Assembly: GCA_021234155.1 (NCBI GenBank)
Contig: JAJEKV010000294.1
Coordinates: 312,001 to 376,000, forward strand
Reading direction: 5' to 3'
From: Isoetes taiwanensis
Lineage: Eukaryota; Streptophyta; Lycopodiopsida; Isoetales; Isoetaceae
DNA: 64,000 nucleotides
Shown piece after piece: positions 13,960-26,799 of the stretch. Position numbers and translations under genes: made by a program. How positions within the stretch are numbered: position 1 is the first letter of the stretch; each line of letters opens with the position of its first letter. The notes under the pieces are model-generated. The model saw nothing but the letters and a program-made list of their open reading frames with translations, ran no database searches and had not been told where the DNA came from.

Positions 13960-16790
13960 AGGATCGCTACACAGGTGGATGCAGACATGGCGAGCTTTTT
14001 GCTTACCGTATCTCTCCTTGAAATCAATGATCCATTATCTTTCCAAGGCCCTCTCAACTTCTTAAGGTCGTAAGTATATTTCTGCGGACTTCATGCACTT
14101 ATTGACATGACCACAATCACCGGCTGGACAACCAATGGAATTCTATTTTTGACTCTAAAGATCGGGTTAATGTCGTTTTAACCTTTGATGTTTCTAAACA
14201 TAGTCCATTTCCCAAAGGCTTTGGGCATTCTATATATTCTTGAGTAACTTTGAGGCATTCTATTCTATTGAGTAAATTTGGAACAGCACTAGGCATTTAT
14301 GCCTTGAACCATGCAAGGGCACACATTATCGCTAGAGTTGTCGTAGTGTTCAACTCTAGTGTTTACTTTTTTTTGTTGTCTCTATTTGCCTTCAAGACTT
14401 TGACTTTTTGCGATTGTTTGCTTTTATAAGCTTTTGTCTCTAAACCGATCGAGACTTCTTTTTTCAGTAAATGCTCGTGGCATTTGTTTTTAAGGACTCT
14501 TCAACAAAAGATTGCCATGCTTCAATATGCTCGAGATCATATCGTTGGTCCACAATCCTTTAAGATATTAAAATGTCTCAAATGATGCATGTGGAGAGCC
14601 GGGTTTCAAACAATCATTACAACTTGCCAATTTTGGCATCTTAGTTGTTGACCACCTTCTAGAAGAACCGCTTTATTTATCCGTTCGTAACTTTATTCCC
14701 ATGATATGCCGTGGAAGTTGCCGATTGGGTCTGTTCCTTTCAAATCCTTATCCTGCTTTGTGGTATGACATGTAAGATGATATGCAGATTGAAGCTCCAA
14801 ATTGATTGGCTCTAACTTGACAACCAGTTGCATGCAACTCCAATGACAGTAATATTTAGTCCACAGGATAATGCCAAACAAGCAGAGTTCGTCTTGAAAT
14901 GCTCTATAACTACTTAAGATGATGGAGTTTCTGACCGTTATATGTACCCATATATTGAGAGCCACCCATATGTGCATAATATTCTGCCTATTTATACTGA
15001 TATGTAACATCTTCAGGGTCTGAGCATACCAAATATGCCTTAACTCATCAATATTCATGAGCCAATCATTTGGGGTATTCATGAAATTTGTTCCGTGCCA
15101 ATGTGGGTCAGCTAACAAGCCTGGTCAAAAATCGTTGTTCGAGAACTTGCCTTGCAACCCTCTTATTTTGGTTATATATGAGGTTGTGCAAGTGCACTTA
15201 TTGTTTATTTCATGGAGACAGCTCATTTTCCAACTTTGACACCAAGTGCAGATATATCAGCATTGGATTGTTCATTTATTGAACAAAGCATAAAATGAGC
15301 CTTTTTAGATACAACTTGCAATCTTTTGCTCCCCGAGTTCCATTGTGATGCTGCTTGCTTCTGTTCATGAAGGGAACAACTTTCTTGGACTTGAGGACCA
15401 ACTTTGCTGCCTCAAGCAAGCGATGAAGATCATCAAAGGCACAAATAACTGCGGGTCTACCAATTTGTAGGAAGGTTGCCACAACATTAAGAACCAAGAT
15501 GCACAGGTGATAACCGGTAGCACGTTTTGAAGATACTACAAACTATTTCCAAGCAGTTGTGATTGCTTCAGAGCGAAAAGGCTAAAACTCTTGAAACAAT
15601 GTGAGCAAGCCATTGCCCTCATCAAATGCATTACTTTCCCAAATATCGTTGTATAGGCTTAAGCGTGAAACAATTTTGTACACAATATTTATTAAATGCA
15701 TCTGAAACATGCTTTTTGGCTCTTATGAATACATTGGGTGTTTTTTGGGTGTTTTGTTTCCCAAGAATTGCCCATTTAAGATTTAAGAAACTGAACAGAC
15801 CATATATGGATCTGGGAAAATTATAGAATATGCATATGCAAAATGCATATTGAAGTTAGGCATGTTCCACTTGCTTTTCATGTATGCATTACTTGGAACA
15901 AGGCAATTAATGCAAAACACAACCATCATGTATGTAGGTGAACCATTGTTCCAAATTTTGCTAATTATAATTTGCTTGGTAAAGAGCAATGTAGGTATAA
16001 CGTGTTGTTGATATAACATTTTGAATGTGCTGTGCGATGCAAATAATTGGCTATATATGTATTCACGTCAAATCCCGTGGCTCCAGCCACTAGTGCTTTG
16101 GTTATAGAGCCTGAACATTTGATGCAATATTCCCAATGGAACTTTCAAGGAATCTAAGGGAATTTGCAAGAAAATTATTCCGTAGGAGCCCGTTTATACC
16201 TCTCAAAGAGCAAGATTCATTTGGGTCATTTATATTTTCTTACAAGAGGTGAACTTTGAGTATATGTCGATAGTGCCACATGCCATGTTGCTCTCAATAC
16301 CATGAACTTAATTCCATTTAAATGTGTGAAGCACATTGTCATGAACAATGAAGAACGTAGGTTGTAGCAATGTGTATAAGGGATCAACTACAATTGCTAA
16401 TTCAAACTTAGGTTGACTTTTCAATTGACTTTGCCCACAAGGTTGTTTGTGACTTAAAATCTTTATGCTAGAATCTGCGTACAAAAATATTTTGAATATC
16501 TATATAACAAGTTGCATTTTGGCAGATACCAAATCGGGAAGACTCTTGAGGCAGAACTCGTGGATATAAATGCACCTTCTTCAAATTTTTATTGTTCATT
16601 TCTGAGAGTTAATGGTGCTTGGGCTCCTTTGTCATTGTTTTCATATTTGATAGATCAGACACACGGCGATTCAATTAATGGTGGTACTTAACTGTTTAGA
16701 TAGATGCTTTTTTTCTGAAGAAACTATTAGGATAATTTAGAAGATGCCATCCTACCAATCAGATGCCACTACAAACCAATGTTAAAATCC
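13960..16790. other. Element cargo with no recognised gene
   Basis: The longest open frame is minus-strand 14693-15118 (141 codons); its sequence is rich in W, H and N and matches nothing I know. A second minus-strand frame at 15276-15497 includes LQIGRPAVICAFDDLHRLLE, which reads like genuine protein but is unassigned. 16494-16560 carries the motif ATATAACAAGTTGCATTTTG that recurs at about 17240 and 17575. Confidence 0.3.
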
Positions 16791-16798
16791 AGGAACAC

Positions 16799-17010
16799 AT
16801 CATTTCTGACAATGAACCAGAAGGCAAAGGATGGGTTGATAGCATTTCTCACAATGAAACAAAAGAAAAGGGATGGGAAGATGGCATTTCTCACAATGAA
16901 ACAGAAGAGAAGAGATGGGGTGATAGTATTTTTCACAATGAAACAAAAGATAAAGGATGGGGTGATAGCATTTCTCACAATGAAACTAAAGAAAAAGGAT
17001 GGACTAACAA
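16799..17010 (+). repeat. Five-copy 42-bp tandem repeat, open in frame
   Basis: Units start near 16799, 16841, 16883, 16925 and 16967, each with GCATTTCTCACAATGAAAC. The 42-bp length keeps frame, so the plus strand reads a 14-residue repeat of the type GWVDSISHNETKEK within 16763-17023. The differences between copies are mostly replacements, as expected of a drifting minisatellite. I see no support for a translated product. Confidence 0.85.
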
Positions 17011-17166
17011 CACAGAGAAATGAACCGAGAACAACGACAACAAAAGTCTCTTCCGAAGTACATGCCCGTCGAATGCTGGGTGTGTTAACAGAGATAAGAG
17101 CTCATGATCCAAATGAGCCAAAAAGTGTTCAAATCATCCATGAAATCGAAGCACTTGCAAATTATG

Positions 17167-17840
17167 CAAGCTACATTTTACATGAAATATAATATCCTTG
17201 TGAAATTTGTCTTGCTTTGTTTTTTTCTTCTATATTTGAATATCTATATAACAAGTTGCATTTTTGGCGGATACCAAATCGGGGGAGGCTCTTGAGTTCA
17301 TATAAGAAGAGATTATTTTGCACCATCTTCGCCCTTGCTGAGATTTCTGAAAATAAGATTCGGAGGATGATAGTGCTTTGTTCTTTCTAGATTGTCATGA
17401 GTCCTTTGTTATAGTCTAATATCATATAGGCGGTATAATCCCTATTTTTTTTTTTTATTCGCCAACGATCTTCCTCCTTCAATAATGCACAATCTAATGC
17501 AAGCTACGTTTTACATGAAGTATAATATCCTTGTGAAGTTTGTCTTGCTTTGTTTTTCTTCTATATTTGAATATCTATATAACAAGTTGCATTTTGGCAG
17601 ATACCAAATCGGGAGACTCTTCAAAGTAACATGCAAACTTCATAGAAGAAGAGATTATCACGCACCATCTTTTACCTTTTTGGAGATTTTTAGAAAATAA
17701 GATTCGGAGGATGATAGTGCTTTGTTCTTTCTAGATTGTAATGAGTCCAATGTTATAGTTTAATCTCATATAGACGGTATAATCCCTATTTTTTATTTTT
17801 TATTTGCCAACGATCTTCCTCCTTCAATAATGCACAATCT
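17167..17840 (+). repeat. Tandem duplication, 333-bp unit
   Basis: Copy 1 starts CAAGCTACATTTTACATGAA at 17167, copy 2 at 17500. Similarity runs to CAATAATGCACAATCTAATG at the end of each copy, with a small divergent block in the middle. Part of the unit (ATATAACAAGTTGCATTTTG) also occurs near 16510. Confidence 0.9.
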
Positions 17841-18766
17841 AATGGAACCCTGGGCTAATCTTTGGAAATCTAGGGGAATCTTTCACGCTATTTTGGAGGG
17901 TCGGCTTCATGCAGTCGCTTATATCACAAATGTTGAAAATCACAAAGAATTCTCAAGGACTTATGGCAAACAACATATTCACGTAATTTCACATAATTTT
18001 TAGAAATGATAAGGAAAATGATGTTAAAGGCAATGAGGGTTGAGAGAGAACCTAAGAAATTGAAAAAAATCTAAGGGTAGTTTGAGAGAGTTTGTGTTCT
18101 TGCATTGAACTGCTTTTTGAAGCATACTCAGTAGGAAAATAAATAGTTGTTGAAAATCTCATAATTAGTGTTGCCCACCATGGTGATTATGACTTCTCCA
18201 ATGCAAACTTTGACTTCTTGAATTCTAGCAAATTTAGATCTTATAATGTGATTGGAGAAGGCACCTTCCGAGCACGATTGAGCTATGCCTCTGGGCATAT
18301 AGAGTCCAAGATTAGCTATCTAGTGATTTTTCTGAATAATGTTGTATAAGAAGTTCTTTTTTTTGCTAATGTTATTCCTTTACCTTTGTACCATTATTAT
18401 GTTAGTTTTAGGGTGAGAATATCGAAGCGGAGACTAGAAATGGAGCCGCCTAGAATCCTTTTCGAAATCTTTCTTGCTTGAACTCAAGGGGTAATCTGTT
18501 ATGTGGTTGTGTCCCATTGCCGACCAACCTATAGGTGAATGACTATGTTTGTTACGTCTGTTAACAACTATCAAAGATAGCATATAGATAGCATTGACAG
18601 TGGTATGAATACTATGAGGTCATAGTGCAACTCAGTTGAATTCAATTTGACTTCTTCTAACGTAGTTCTCGACACTCGACTTTAGACCTTTATATGTTTA
18701 AGCTTCGATTTTGTTCCCATATGTTCATGAACCATAGTTCGTAGACCCGTCGATAGTACAAGGACT

Positions 18767-18868
<102 letters not shown>

Positions 18869-20749
18869 AGTATTTGTACTATGAGGGAGGATACGAAGTC
18901 GAATGTACATACGCTGGGAAGTATAAACTTTCTAAGTTACCAGCATTCTATTAAGGCTACTTAAGTTAAAGTGAAAGTTGTACTCGCAATCAACTCTCTA
19001 TCAAGATCTGGTGAAACTCATGGTTAATTTTTGCTTCCATTTCTATCAAACCTCTAGTCAAACTCCCACCCAAAATATTGGCCAAATAATGATCAAATGT
19101 GCGGGCAATTTTTGGTAGAGAGACTTGTGAAAATTTTGTTAGTTACCCTAGGTCATTTTATCACGGTGCAAAATAATTTAACACTCCACATTTTAAGCCG
19201 AGTTCCATGGCATCTTACTTGAATTACACCATTAATGTACTAACTCTAGAAAGGGTAATGGAGTGTGTAGAGTTTAGGATATTAGTTATTGCTTTAGGAC
19301 AATGGTAGTTTACTTATTTATAACGCTTTGGCATTGTCGAAGCTTGTAAATGTAATGGGTAGTTAAAACCAATGTACATGAAGTGTGGTTAAATAGATGT
19401 GTGAAAATGTTTCTAAATGTTTGCACGTGTGGGCAGAGATGCAAATGGGAGGTGGGCATAAGATTAGTCTATAGTTCAGTTAATGGTCTTGTAAGATTTA
19501 ATAGCCAAATCTTGTCGACCAAAGATATAACAATGAAACATTGGGGTAGTGATCAATATCTTTCATGTGGCATATTAGGGTACATTTACACCACACAAAC
19601 ACAATGTACAAATACATCAAAAGATGTTGTATGTAAAGCAAATATGCTAGAGTTAATTCAAAAAAGATAAAAATGTAGCATGGCGTGAGCTATGTCTAGA
19701 ATTATGCCACTCAACAATGTCTCAAACAAATATATTTGGTGCCACTCAACAATGTCTAAAATGACTAGGCGAAATCCAAGAGAATATCAATTTGGAAATT
19801 CCAAAAGGAGGACCATTTATTCGTTCTTGTTCTATGGATGGAGAAGTTTTAACTGTCAAATAATATTTTGAAGGAACATACCATGTGGTGAAATTTGCAT
19901 TCGCACTTCTCTAGGCATGTTGTGAGCTTGTCAATAAAATTCTTGAATTCACAAAAAAATTCAGCCAATGGCAACATGTACGACATAATTCAACTATTTC
20001 GTGTCGCAAGTTATTTGCATAACATACTCAAGGAATAGAAAGGATTTTCACAAATACATGATTGTCAAAAGCTCGTTCAAACCGAATGCTTAACCGAGAG
20101 ATCTCCTAGAAGGGTGGTACAATAGAGAAAGAGATCTCCTAGAAGGGTGGTGCAATAGTGAAAGACCAAATGCTGGAACGTCAATGATCAATAGAGAACA
20201 ACTATTTACAACGTAACATGCCAATTTATTGGTAAATAGTGCTTTAAATCACAAAACTTATTAGTGCGCACAGAATGTCACATTTCTTCTTCTGGGTAGG
20301 CTAGATCAAGAACTGTGCATCCAAATAAGACGTGCAAGCATAATTAGCATCATTTCCAATAACCAATTGAACACGCACCAAGTTTAAACTTTGATGCCTC
20401 ATGTGTGGCAAGCTCTGGGGGATAGTATGGTTTTTCTGCAATCATGTACGTCTATGCGAAACAAAACAGAAAAACTTGAGCATCACAACATCTCATATTT
20501 ATTAAAAATAAATATGCCGCTGGCCTTTCCAGATTCCTTATACACAAGAAGAATTCCCAGATCCAAAAAAAGGACCATAATATTGAACAGACTTCAACAA
20601 AAGAAGCAAGATTTTGCTGGCTATGGAATTTCCAGTCCACCCGCAGAGCCTCCATGTTGCAAACTGGCAGATTTAGAGTTCTGTGAGCTCGGATGCAATT
20701 GGGACAACATTCCTAGTCTCCTGGCAGACTAAAGGCTGTCGCCACTCTT

Positions 20750-22500
20750 AATGCTCTACCTCAAGTAAAGAATTGCCAACAATAATGTCCACTCCACATG
20801 AGGATGATTGATGGTTTATCATTAGGATTCTGCTCTTGAATCAAGAACACTTTAATAATGTGAAATGCTCGTCTCTGAAAACACAGCTCTTAAACCTATT
20901 ATCTGTTTAGCATCCTCAAGGCTTGCTTTCTTTGCATATACTGGAAGCTCATCCTTGATTTGCTTAACAACAATGGATTCTATTCTTTCCAAATCCTTTG
21001 GATCGATAGGTTTACCTATCATTCAGAAACTATATAAGCAGACCATGATACAATCTCGCTGGAAAAGCATTTATCGTACCATGCAAGAAGTCAAATCGCA
21101 GCTTATCTGGGGCAACTAATGATCCCTTCTGGTCGACGTGGTCACCAAGAACCTCCTGCAGTCAAACAATCAAGGTTCGCTTAAATAAATTACATCAGCC
21201 TGGGCATCATTCATGAAAGAGCATAATTCAATAGATGTGTGCATGTATGATTAGGTGCGACCTTTGCCCGTTTTTTGTAGTCAACCTAAGTCATGTCAAG
21301 ATTGTTAATCTCAAGCATGCAAGTTGCTCCTCAGTTTAAAGCAAAAAGACAATCAATTAAGATCATTCTGGATAGAGCACCTTAGCAATAACTTTATTGC
21401 CAACAAAAATCTGATCATTTGAATCTAAAAGTGCTCCTATGTGCAAGACGTAATCGCCATAGATTTGAGTATTCTTTACTTCAAAAGTTGCGATTGAAAT
21501 TAATAATGATCCACTGTCATAAATTTGTAGGCATACAATGGGTAAGCATGTTGAAATATATTTTGAAGCTAGGTTACCAATAGCATCTTTTGGTCCAAAA
21601 TAAAAAAAAAAAATGGAAAAACATCTCGATTAGATCTACTACCTCAAGAGACGAACTAGAAAGAAAAACATACTTCAACCAAAGTTTTAGCAAAATGCTT
21701 AACACGATACGGTAGGACAAAATCATCATAAAGAATCGATCATTGCACGACCTCCTTGTTCAAAGATAGAAGGCTGGTGCATGACATGATCAACCCCACT
21801 TCATCAACTCCCGAAATAGAGCTTTTAAGACCTTCACCATATAGATAGCTTTTTAAAGTTGTCTCATGGTCTGCATTGATATCTTTGCAGAGTATTATTA
21901 TGACATTCCTTTTACATTGCCTAACCACCACCTTTTATAAAGACATCGATTTGAGATAATATTTAAGGAATGCATGCTTTTAAGTTGTTCGTGCAAAGGC
22001 AATATAAGGGGCGCCCACAATTCACTTTGCAAACAAATTGCGAGCCTCGCCATAGCCGGAAGCAACATTTCTGAGAATAAGCGGACAAACTCCGTCATGC
22101 ATAGTAGAAAGAGCATCCATTTCAAAGATCCGGGGAAATGTCAAGGAAATCCTTGCAAAACCACGAATGTTAAAAAGCAAGAAAGAATCATAAACTACAC
22201 ATAAAGCGATCAGGCATGATGACAAATTTTTGTCCCTGCAGCTTTGAACTTTCGTAATTCAGAGGTCGCTTCTGCCTCCATAGGTAAAAGACCTCCAGCA
22301 AGCTAAATGAACAATTATAAGCATCAACGAACAAACCCCGCTTTTACAAACAACATTTACAATCATTGCCTTTCCATGTGCGCTCGGCTTTTTTTCTCTA
22401 GCCTCATCCATTGCAGACTTTTTTTTTTAATACCTTGCCATCCAAGTTTCCATTTTCCACTTTAGAGATCTCTTTTGGAATTGTGCAATTCCCTACAGCA
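20750..22500 (-). pseudogene. Alanyl-tRNA synthetase fragment
   Basis: Pieces of cytosolic-type alanyl-tRNA synthetase, which charges tRNA-Ala, appear in N-to-C order as coordinates fall. About 22300-22235 reads AGGLLPMEAEATSELRK. 21895-21740 reads DHETTLKSYLYGEGLKSS then SGVDEVGLI. 21560-21375 reads FEVKNTQIYGDYVLHIGALL then VGNKVIAKV. 21155-21080 reads [20 protein letters not shown]. 21015-20870 reads [20 protein letters not shown] then GLRAVFSE. Gaps are intron-like; for example the piece ending at 21080 is followed by GT, and the next is preceded by AG. A weaker piece near 22490-22440 may lie further N-terminal. The catalytic domain is absent, and the editing-domain CGGTH region is decayed near 20790. 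Clearly a captured fragment. Confidence 0.75.
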
Positions 22501-23164
22501 AATACAATACTGATTTATTACCAAATGCAGAACTATCGACACACAGGAAAATAGACAGTGATAAATACCTTTAAAATAGTTCTGCCAAAGCTGGCCTCCT
22601 CTTCTGCTATTATCTCGCTTATTTTCTTTTCGTTCTTTGGTAGGTCGGACATAGTGTCTATCTATATTCGTATTATATGTTTGCTTCGTTTTGCTTGGGC
22701 CAATAAATACAGAAATCCCGTCACAATGCCATAATAGCAACATTTTTGCCTTAAATACTTCCATGGGCAAGGGCAAATTGACAATCCATTCTCTACAAAG
22801 TCAAAACGATTGCACATGAACTGGATCATCCGAGAGAAACTTCGAATATGCGAGGAAAATATGCATCCTCTGGCTTTGGAAAATAGCTTCACGACCGCCG
22901 GTCCAAAAATTGCCAAGACTCAAAATAGAAAAATCTAAATACCATCCGACTTCGTGAAGAAAACACAACCGGCTGGAGCAATCAAGAATCTATTCGCCCC
23001 AGGCCATAGCAACCATAATCCATTTATCCGGCATGGGTGTGCTGCAATCTGTCCACTTGTTCACGCTGCTTTGATAAAATCCATCGCCATAATTGGCGCC
23101 AAAACACCCTCTGCCACAAATTTTGACAATGAGACTCTGCTTGGCGCATACCACACAAACATCA

Positions 23165-23505
23165 AATATTGTACTTGAATGACATAAAAAATGAGCGAGA
23201 ATTGCCTTGGAAATTCTTTGCTCTAATATGTGCAATTGCGACTATTGGCTTGTCATGGAGCATTTGCAACAACATTGCTCCATCTTTTAGTGCAAATTCA
23301 CCCCAAAGGCTTAGAACCACAGTACTCTGGCTGCAGAACATGCACCTTTGTTAGCAATGGATGACAATAAGACTTCACTTATATTCGCGATTTACAAATT
23401 GTACACGCTATCTAAAATAGTGATGTCTCGCTTGGGAATCTCCTTATTATCATATTTTCTTTTGACCCGCACCACATCACAAACATTCAAGACAACTCCA
23501 ATGAC
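23165..23505 (-). pseudogene. RPA1: Replication protein A large subunit (RPA1) fragment
   Basis: Two exon-like pieces on the minus strand. 23500-23400 reads DVIGVVLNVCDVVRVKRKYD then NKEIPKRDITILDS. 23340-23180 reads QSTVVLSLWGEFALKDGAML then DKPIVAIAHIRAKNFQGNSR. Together they correspond to the linker and first half of the second DNA-binding OB fold of RPA1, the single-strand DNA-binding subunit used in replication and repair. They are in the right order with a gap of about 60 bp that could be a short intron. Everything else of the protein is missing. The flanking frames at 22990-23160 and 23570-23690 did not match RPA1. Confidence 0.7.
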
Positions 23506-23699
23506 ATCTGTCAATAGTTAAGTATAAACAAAGTAATCCGCAAATGCAAATGGGTGACAATTTATCTTCTCTTTGGCAGCAAACCGGGGCATCGGCAGAT
23601 ATCGCCCACGGCTTCCTCTCGTTTCTTTGCTTATTATTCCCCGCATAAGACATTACCCAGGCTGCATTTCGCAGCAGCAAAGGATTCGCCAAAGGATCT

Positions 23700-25950
23700 G
23701 TCTAGTAATTTTTCTGTGTCTTCTGAGTTCTAGCAAATTTTTAGATGATTTATCCTTTGTTGCAGCCAGAAGTGTGGATTTATGCATAAACATTGGTAAA
23801 TTGCTCTGCTAGATTGCCAAAATGCTTTTTCTAGATTGCTCACACTCCCGGAATGCCATTTTCTTGTTTTCGAAAGCGGGCTCCATAAACTCTAGTTACG
23901 CAAGAAGATATATAATGCTTCTTTAAGCAAGATGGAATGCGCAACAAATACATTTTGCATCAACATTTTGCATAAAAACTCACCTACATTGATGAAGCGC
24001 TTCTATAATATTAAAATGTAGACCTAGCTATTTGTCATTCCAGTAGCTACCATGTTGAACATATACTCCATCCCGCAAAAAAAGAACTCATTTTGCTCAA
24101 ACTAAACTGTGAAAATCAGAATATTTGCTACCTATTAAAAAGGGAAATCATTATCTTTCAGGCATTCCAACAACCTTGCAAAGAACTCATGAAGTACTAT
24201 AACTTTAGAAATGTGTATTGTTTTTATGAACTTGCCATGCAAAGGAGTGAACTTGGTGTAGAAGCTTGTTGATGATGAGTCACAACAAAAGACGCTTCCC
24301 AAAAGAAAAGGGAATTTCATGATATTAGAGGAGTTATGGGTCTCCCGTGCATGTTTAATAAAGCTCTCTCTTTCTATTTCTTTCAAATATCGTGCTTCGG
24401 TCGAGAGGTGGCTTCAATGTCAAAAGACATAAATTTGGAGTACCTTAATGAGAAAGCAATTAAGGCATTTCCGCGCCCGAATGAATTAGGCCTTCTACAT
24501 ACCGTCTAATATCGGCTACAAACTCTGGTCAAGTTCTTCATCTAGCACAACGACCACGCCCGCCATAAGTTTGCATCAGAAATTGAGCTTCTCCAAAAAA
24601 AAAACCTTGAGAAAAAAAAAAAAAAACCATACTTTCGAACTAATAATACTGCAATGGGTTATCGAGCTCTCCGTTCGGTGGAACCAAAGGCTGCGCAAAG
24701 AAGGGAAGTATCTCTAATGGCTCCACGCCCTAGGAGGTTCCATCGATTGAGACCAAATTAGTTAGACCCTTATTTGCAACCTTGACAAAGGTGAGTAAAG
24801 TACCTCCCGATGAGAAGCTATGAGAAGCGCACACAATCAACTTCATTGAGATAAAAAACATCACATACCGATAACCGCGATTTCATAGCAATACGAGAAT
24901 GACACAATGTTTTCAAAGACAATGCCACATCTAAGCGTACATTTTTTATTGACCGCATAGTGTGTCAGGAACCGGGGAACACAACGCTAGAGAGAAAAGC
25001 ATTTGCCAAACAAACTATGTAGCAGAAAAGCAGGTCTTTGACTTTTGCATTGTGATGAGCCCACTTGAATATGATCGTTGACAGAGATGGTTTTATACAA
25101 GGCCGAAACTTTTAGAAGAACTGCCAATAGTGAAACGCAAAATTCACATTCACCATTTAATCAAGCGATACATAGTAACATGATACACTTTAAGGCGCCA
25201 ACGACCTAAGAAATGCGCATTAAAAGCGAGCCAAAAGAGATAAGCAAACTCAAACTCAAGGCGGGTGGACTTGTGTTGTCCAATTACTCAAGGCTCAAGC
25301 GCGGTGCACTAGTGAGAGGCTTAATTTCTGGGGAACCAACCTCCGCAAGGTGGGCAAAAAGGCCATTGCCTAATGGTTTTACCAGCCCCATTTTATCTGC
25401 TAGAATACCACTTAGCCCTTGTTTAAAGAAGAATTCATAATAAGAAGCTAAAAATTATAACGACAAAGAATACCTAGGAGTGAAACAATGACAACATAAG
25501 CTCCTGCGGTACGCCATCAAAATGAGCCGAAATTCTCAAAACCTTTTCCAAGGCTTCAAAGCTCCACCGGAATACATATGAATAAGGGCTGATTATGCGC
25601 AACATCGATTTTAGCTCGACCTTTTAAAAGGGAATATGCGTATTGACTTGGGATAGCAGACCATAGAAGATAACTTTAATATTATAAAATCTAGTTTTGT
25701 CTTTCTTTGTGCCATGCAATGTGGGCATATGTATTCCGATTCAGATCCATATGCTTGTCACCTGAAGACCTCATGTAAATAAGAGAAATGTAAAACCGCA
25801 CGTAAAAAATGGGTGTGACGTTTGAAGAAAAAAAAAAGAGGTGCATTTAAAATGTGCAAATAACCTCAATGTGATGAAGCGATTGGGGCAACACGAAGAT
25901 AAAATACACGATTAACAACCCCGGCGAGCTCTAAGCATTGAAGACAATAA
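23700..25950. other. Element cargo with no recognised gene
   Basis: Nothing convincing on either strand. The minus-strand frame 24135-24386 (83 codons) is the longest but matches no family. Short A runs occur near 24595-24625. Confidence 0.3.
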
Positions 25951-26039
25951 TGTGATACTTAATAAACCGGTATGAAGGTTTTAAAAAGGATCTGAGAAAG
26001 TTGAACTCTAATATCTGCGGAAACGGTACATATATGAAT

Positions 26040-26745
26040 GCACGTCTTTTGGAAGCTTGGGTGGTGCCACTTTTGTTGCCGCTTATACGCCATATTACCG
26101 ACTTCCCTCAATCCACTCAAAAAAGGCACCATGCATGGTTGCGGATAACGACGACTAATTGCCTGCTTTTGCAAAAGAGATTATCACCTACACTTTGCGC
26201 CAAGATGTCGTAATCATCTCCGGATGCCCCAATTGCAACATTAGAATATGATCCATAACAATACCCCATCATCTACACACATGGGATCGAGGAGCAGATA
26301 TTCCTTTCGGTTGATAAATTCTGCAGAGAAACAGAACAAAGATTGATGAGCCAATTTTAAAGCTATAGAAAAACATGTTTTAAAGACGGATGAAACTATA
26401 TTTAATAGTAACGGATGATGAATACCTCTCAAAACAGATAAGATGCATTTGGATTGCCTTCGAGATGGCATTTTCTCAAAGTTTATAGCAGCTTCACCGA
26501 CCACAAGAGCAATTAGAAGTGGACCTCCGGATATGCAGCATAATAATCAGAAGAGGAAGACCTCTCCCCTTCTAGGTGGGTTGTCATTAATCGCCCAAAA
26601 CTAGTTACAGTTCTACGCTTCAAAACTCCAAGAGGAACTGTACACAACACCATATCTCCTTCAAATACTTGGTCTGCTGTAATAACCTGCACACCACCAC
26701 TTCCATATCTTATGGTATGAATAGTTTTCCTATAGAAAATAGCAT
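26040..26745 (-). pseudogene. LSD1/FLD-like histone demethylase fragment
   Basis: Minus-strand pieces match the C-terminal half of the amine-oxidase domain of plant LSD1-like (LDL/FLD) FAD-dependent histone lysine demethylases. 26744-26600 reads IFYRKTIHTIRYGSGGVQVI then DQVFEGDMVLCTVPLGVLK. 26590-26430 reads DNPPRRGEVFLF, then GGPLLIALVVGEAAINFEKM. 26265-26040 reads SYSNVAIGASGDDYDILAQS and RRYPQPCMVPFLSGLREVGN. Between LGVLK and DNPPRRGE about 40 residues of the family are missing. A stop and at least two frameshifts interrupt the reading, and the final FAD-binding FAGEAT segment is lost. GT follows the piece ending near 26430. Non-functional captured fragment; it retains intron position information. 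Confidence 0.75.
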
Positions 26746-26799
26746 CTAGCCAATCTTGCTCACATCAAAATAGTTGAACGCAGATCCTAAAACCCAAAG

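Noticed and set aside
14693-15118. 141-codon minus-strand frame
   Set aside because: No recognisable domain, and the opposite orientation to the xylanase cargo; most likely chance in AT-rich DNA.
22990-23160. Extension of the RPA1 fragment downstream
   Set aside because: The minus-strand frame is open but its sequence does not follow RPA1 beyond about 23180.
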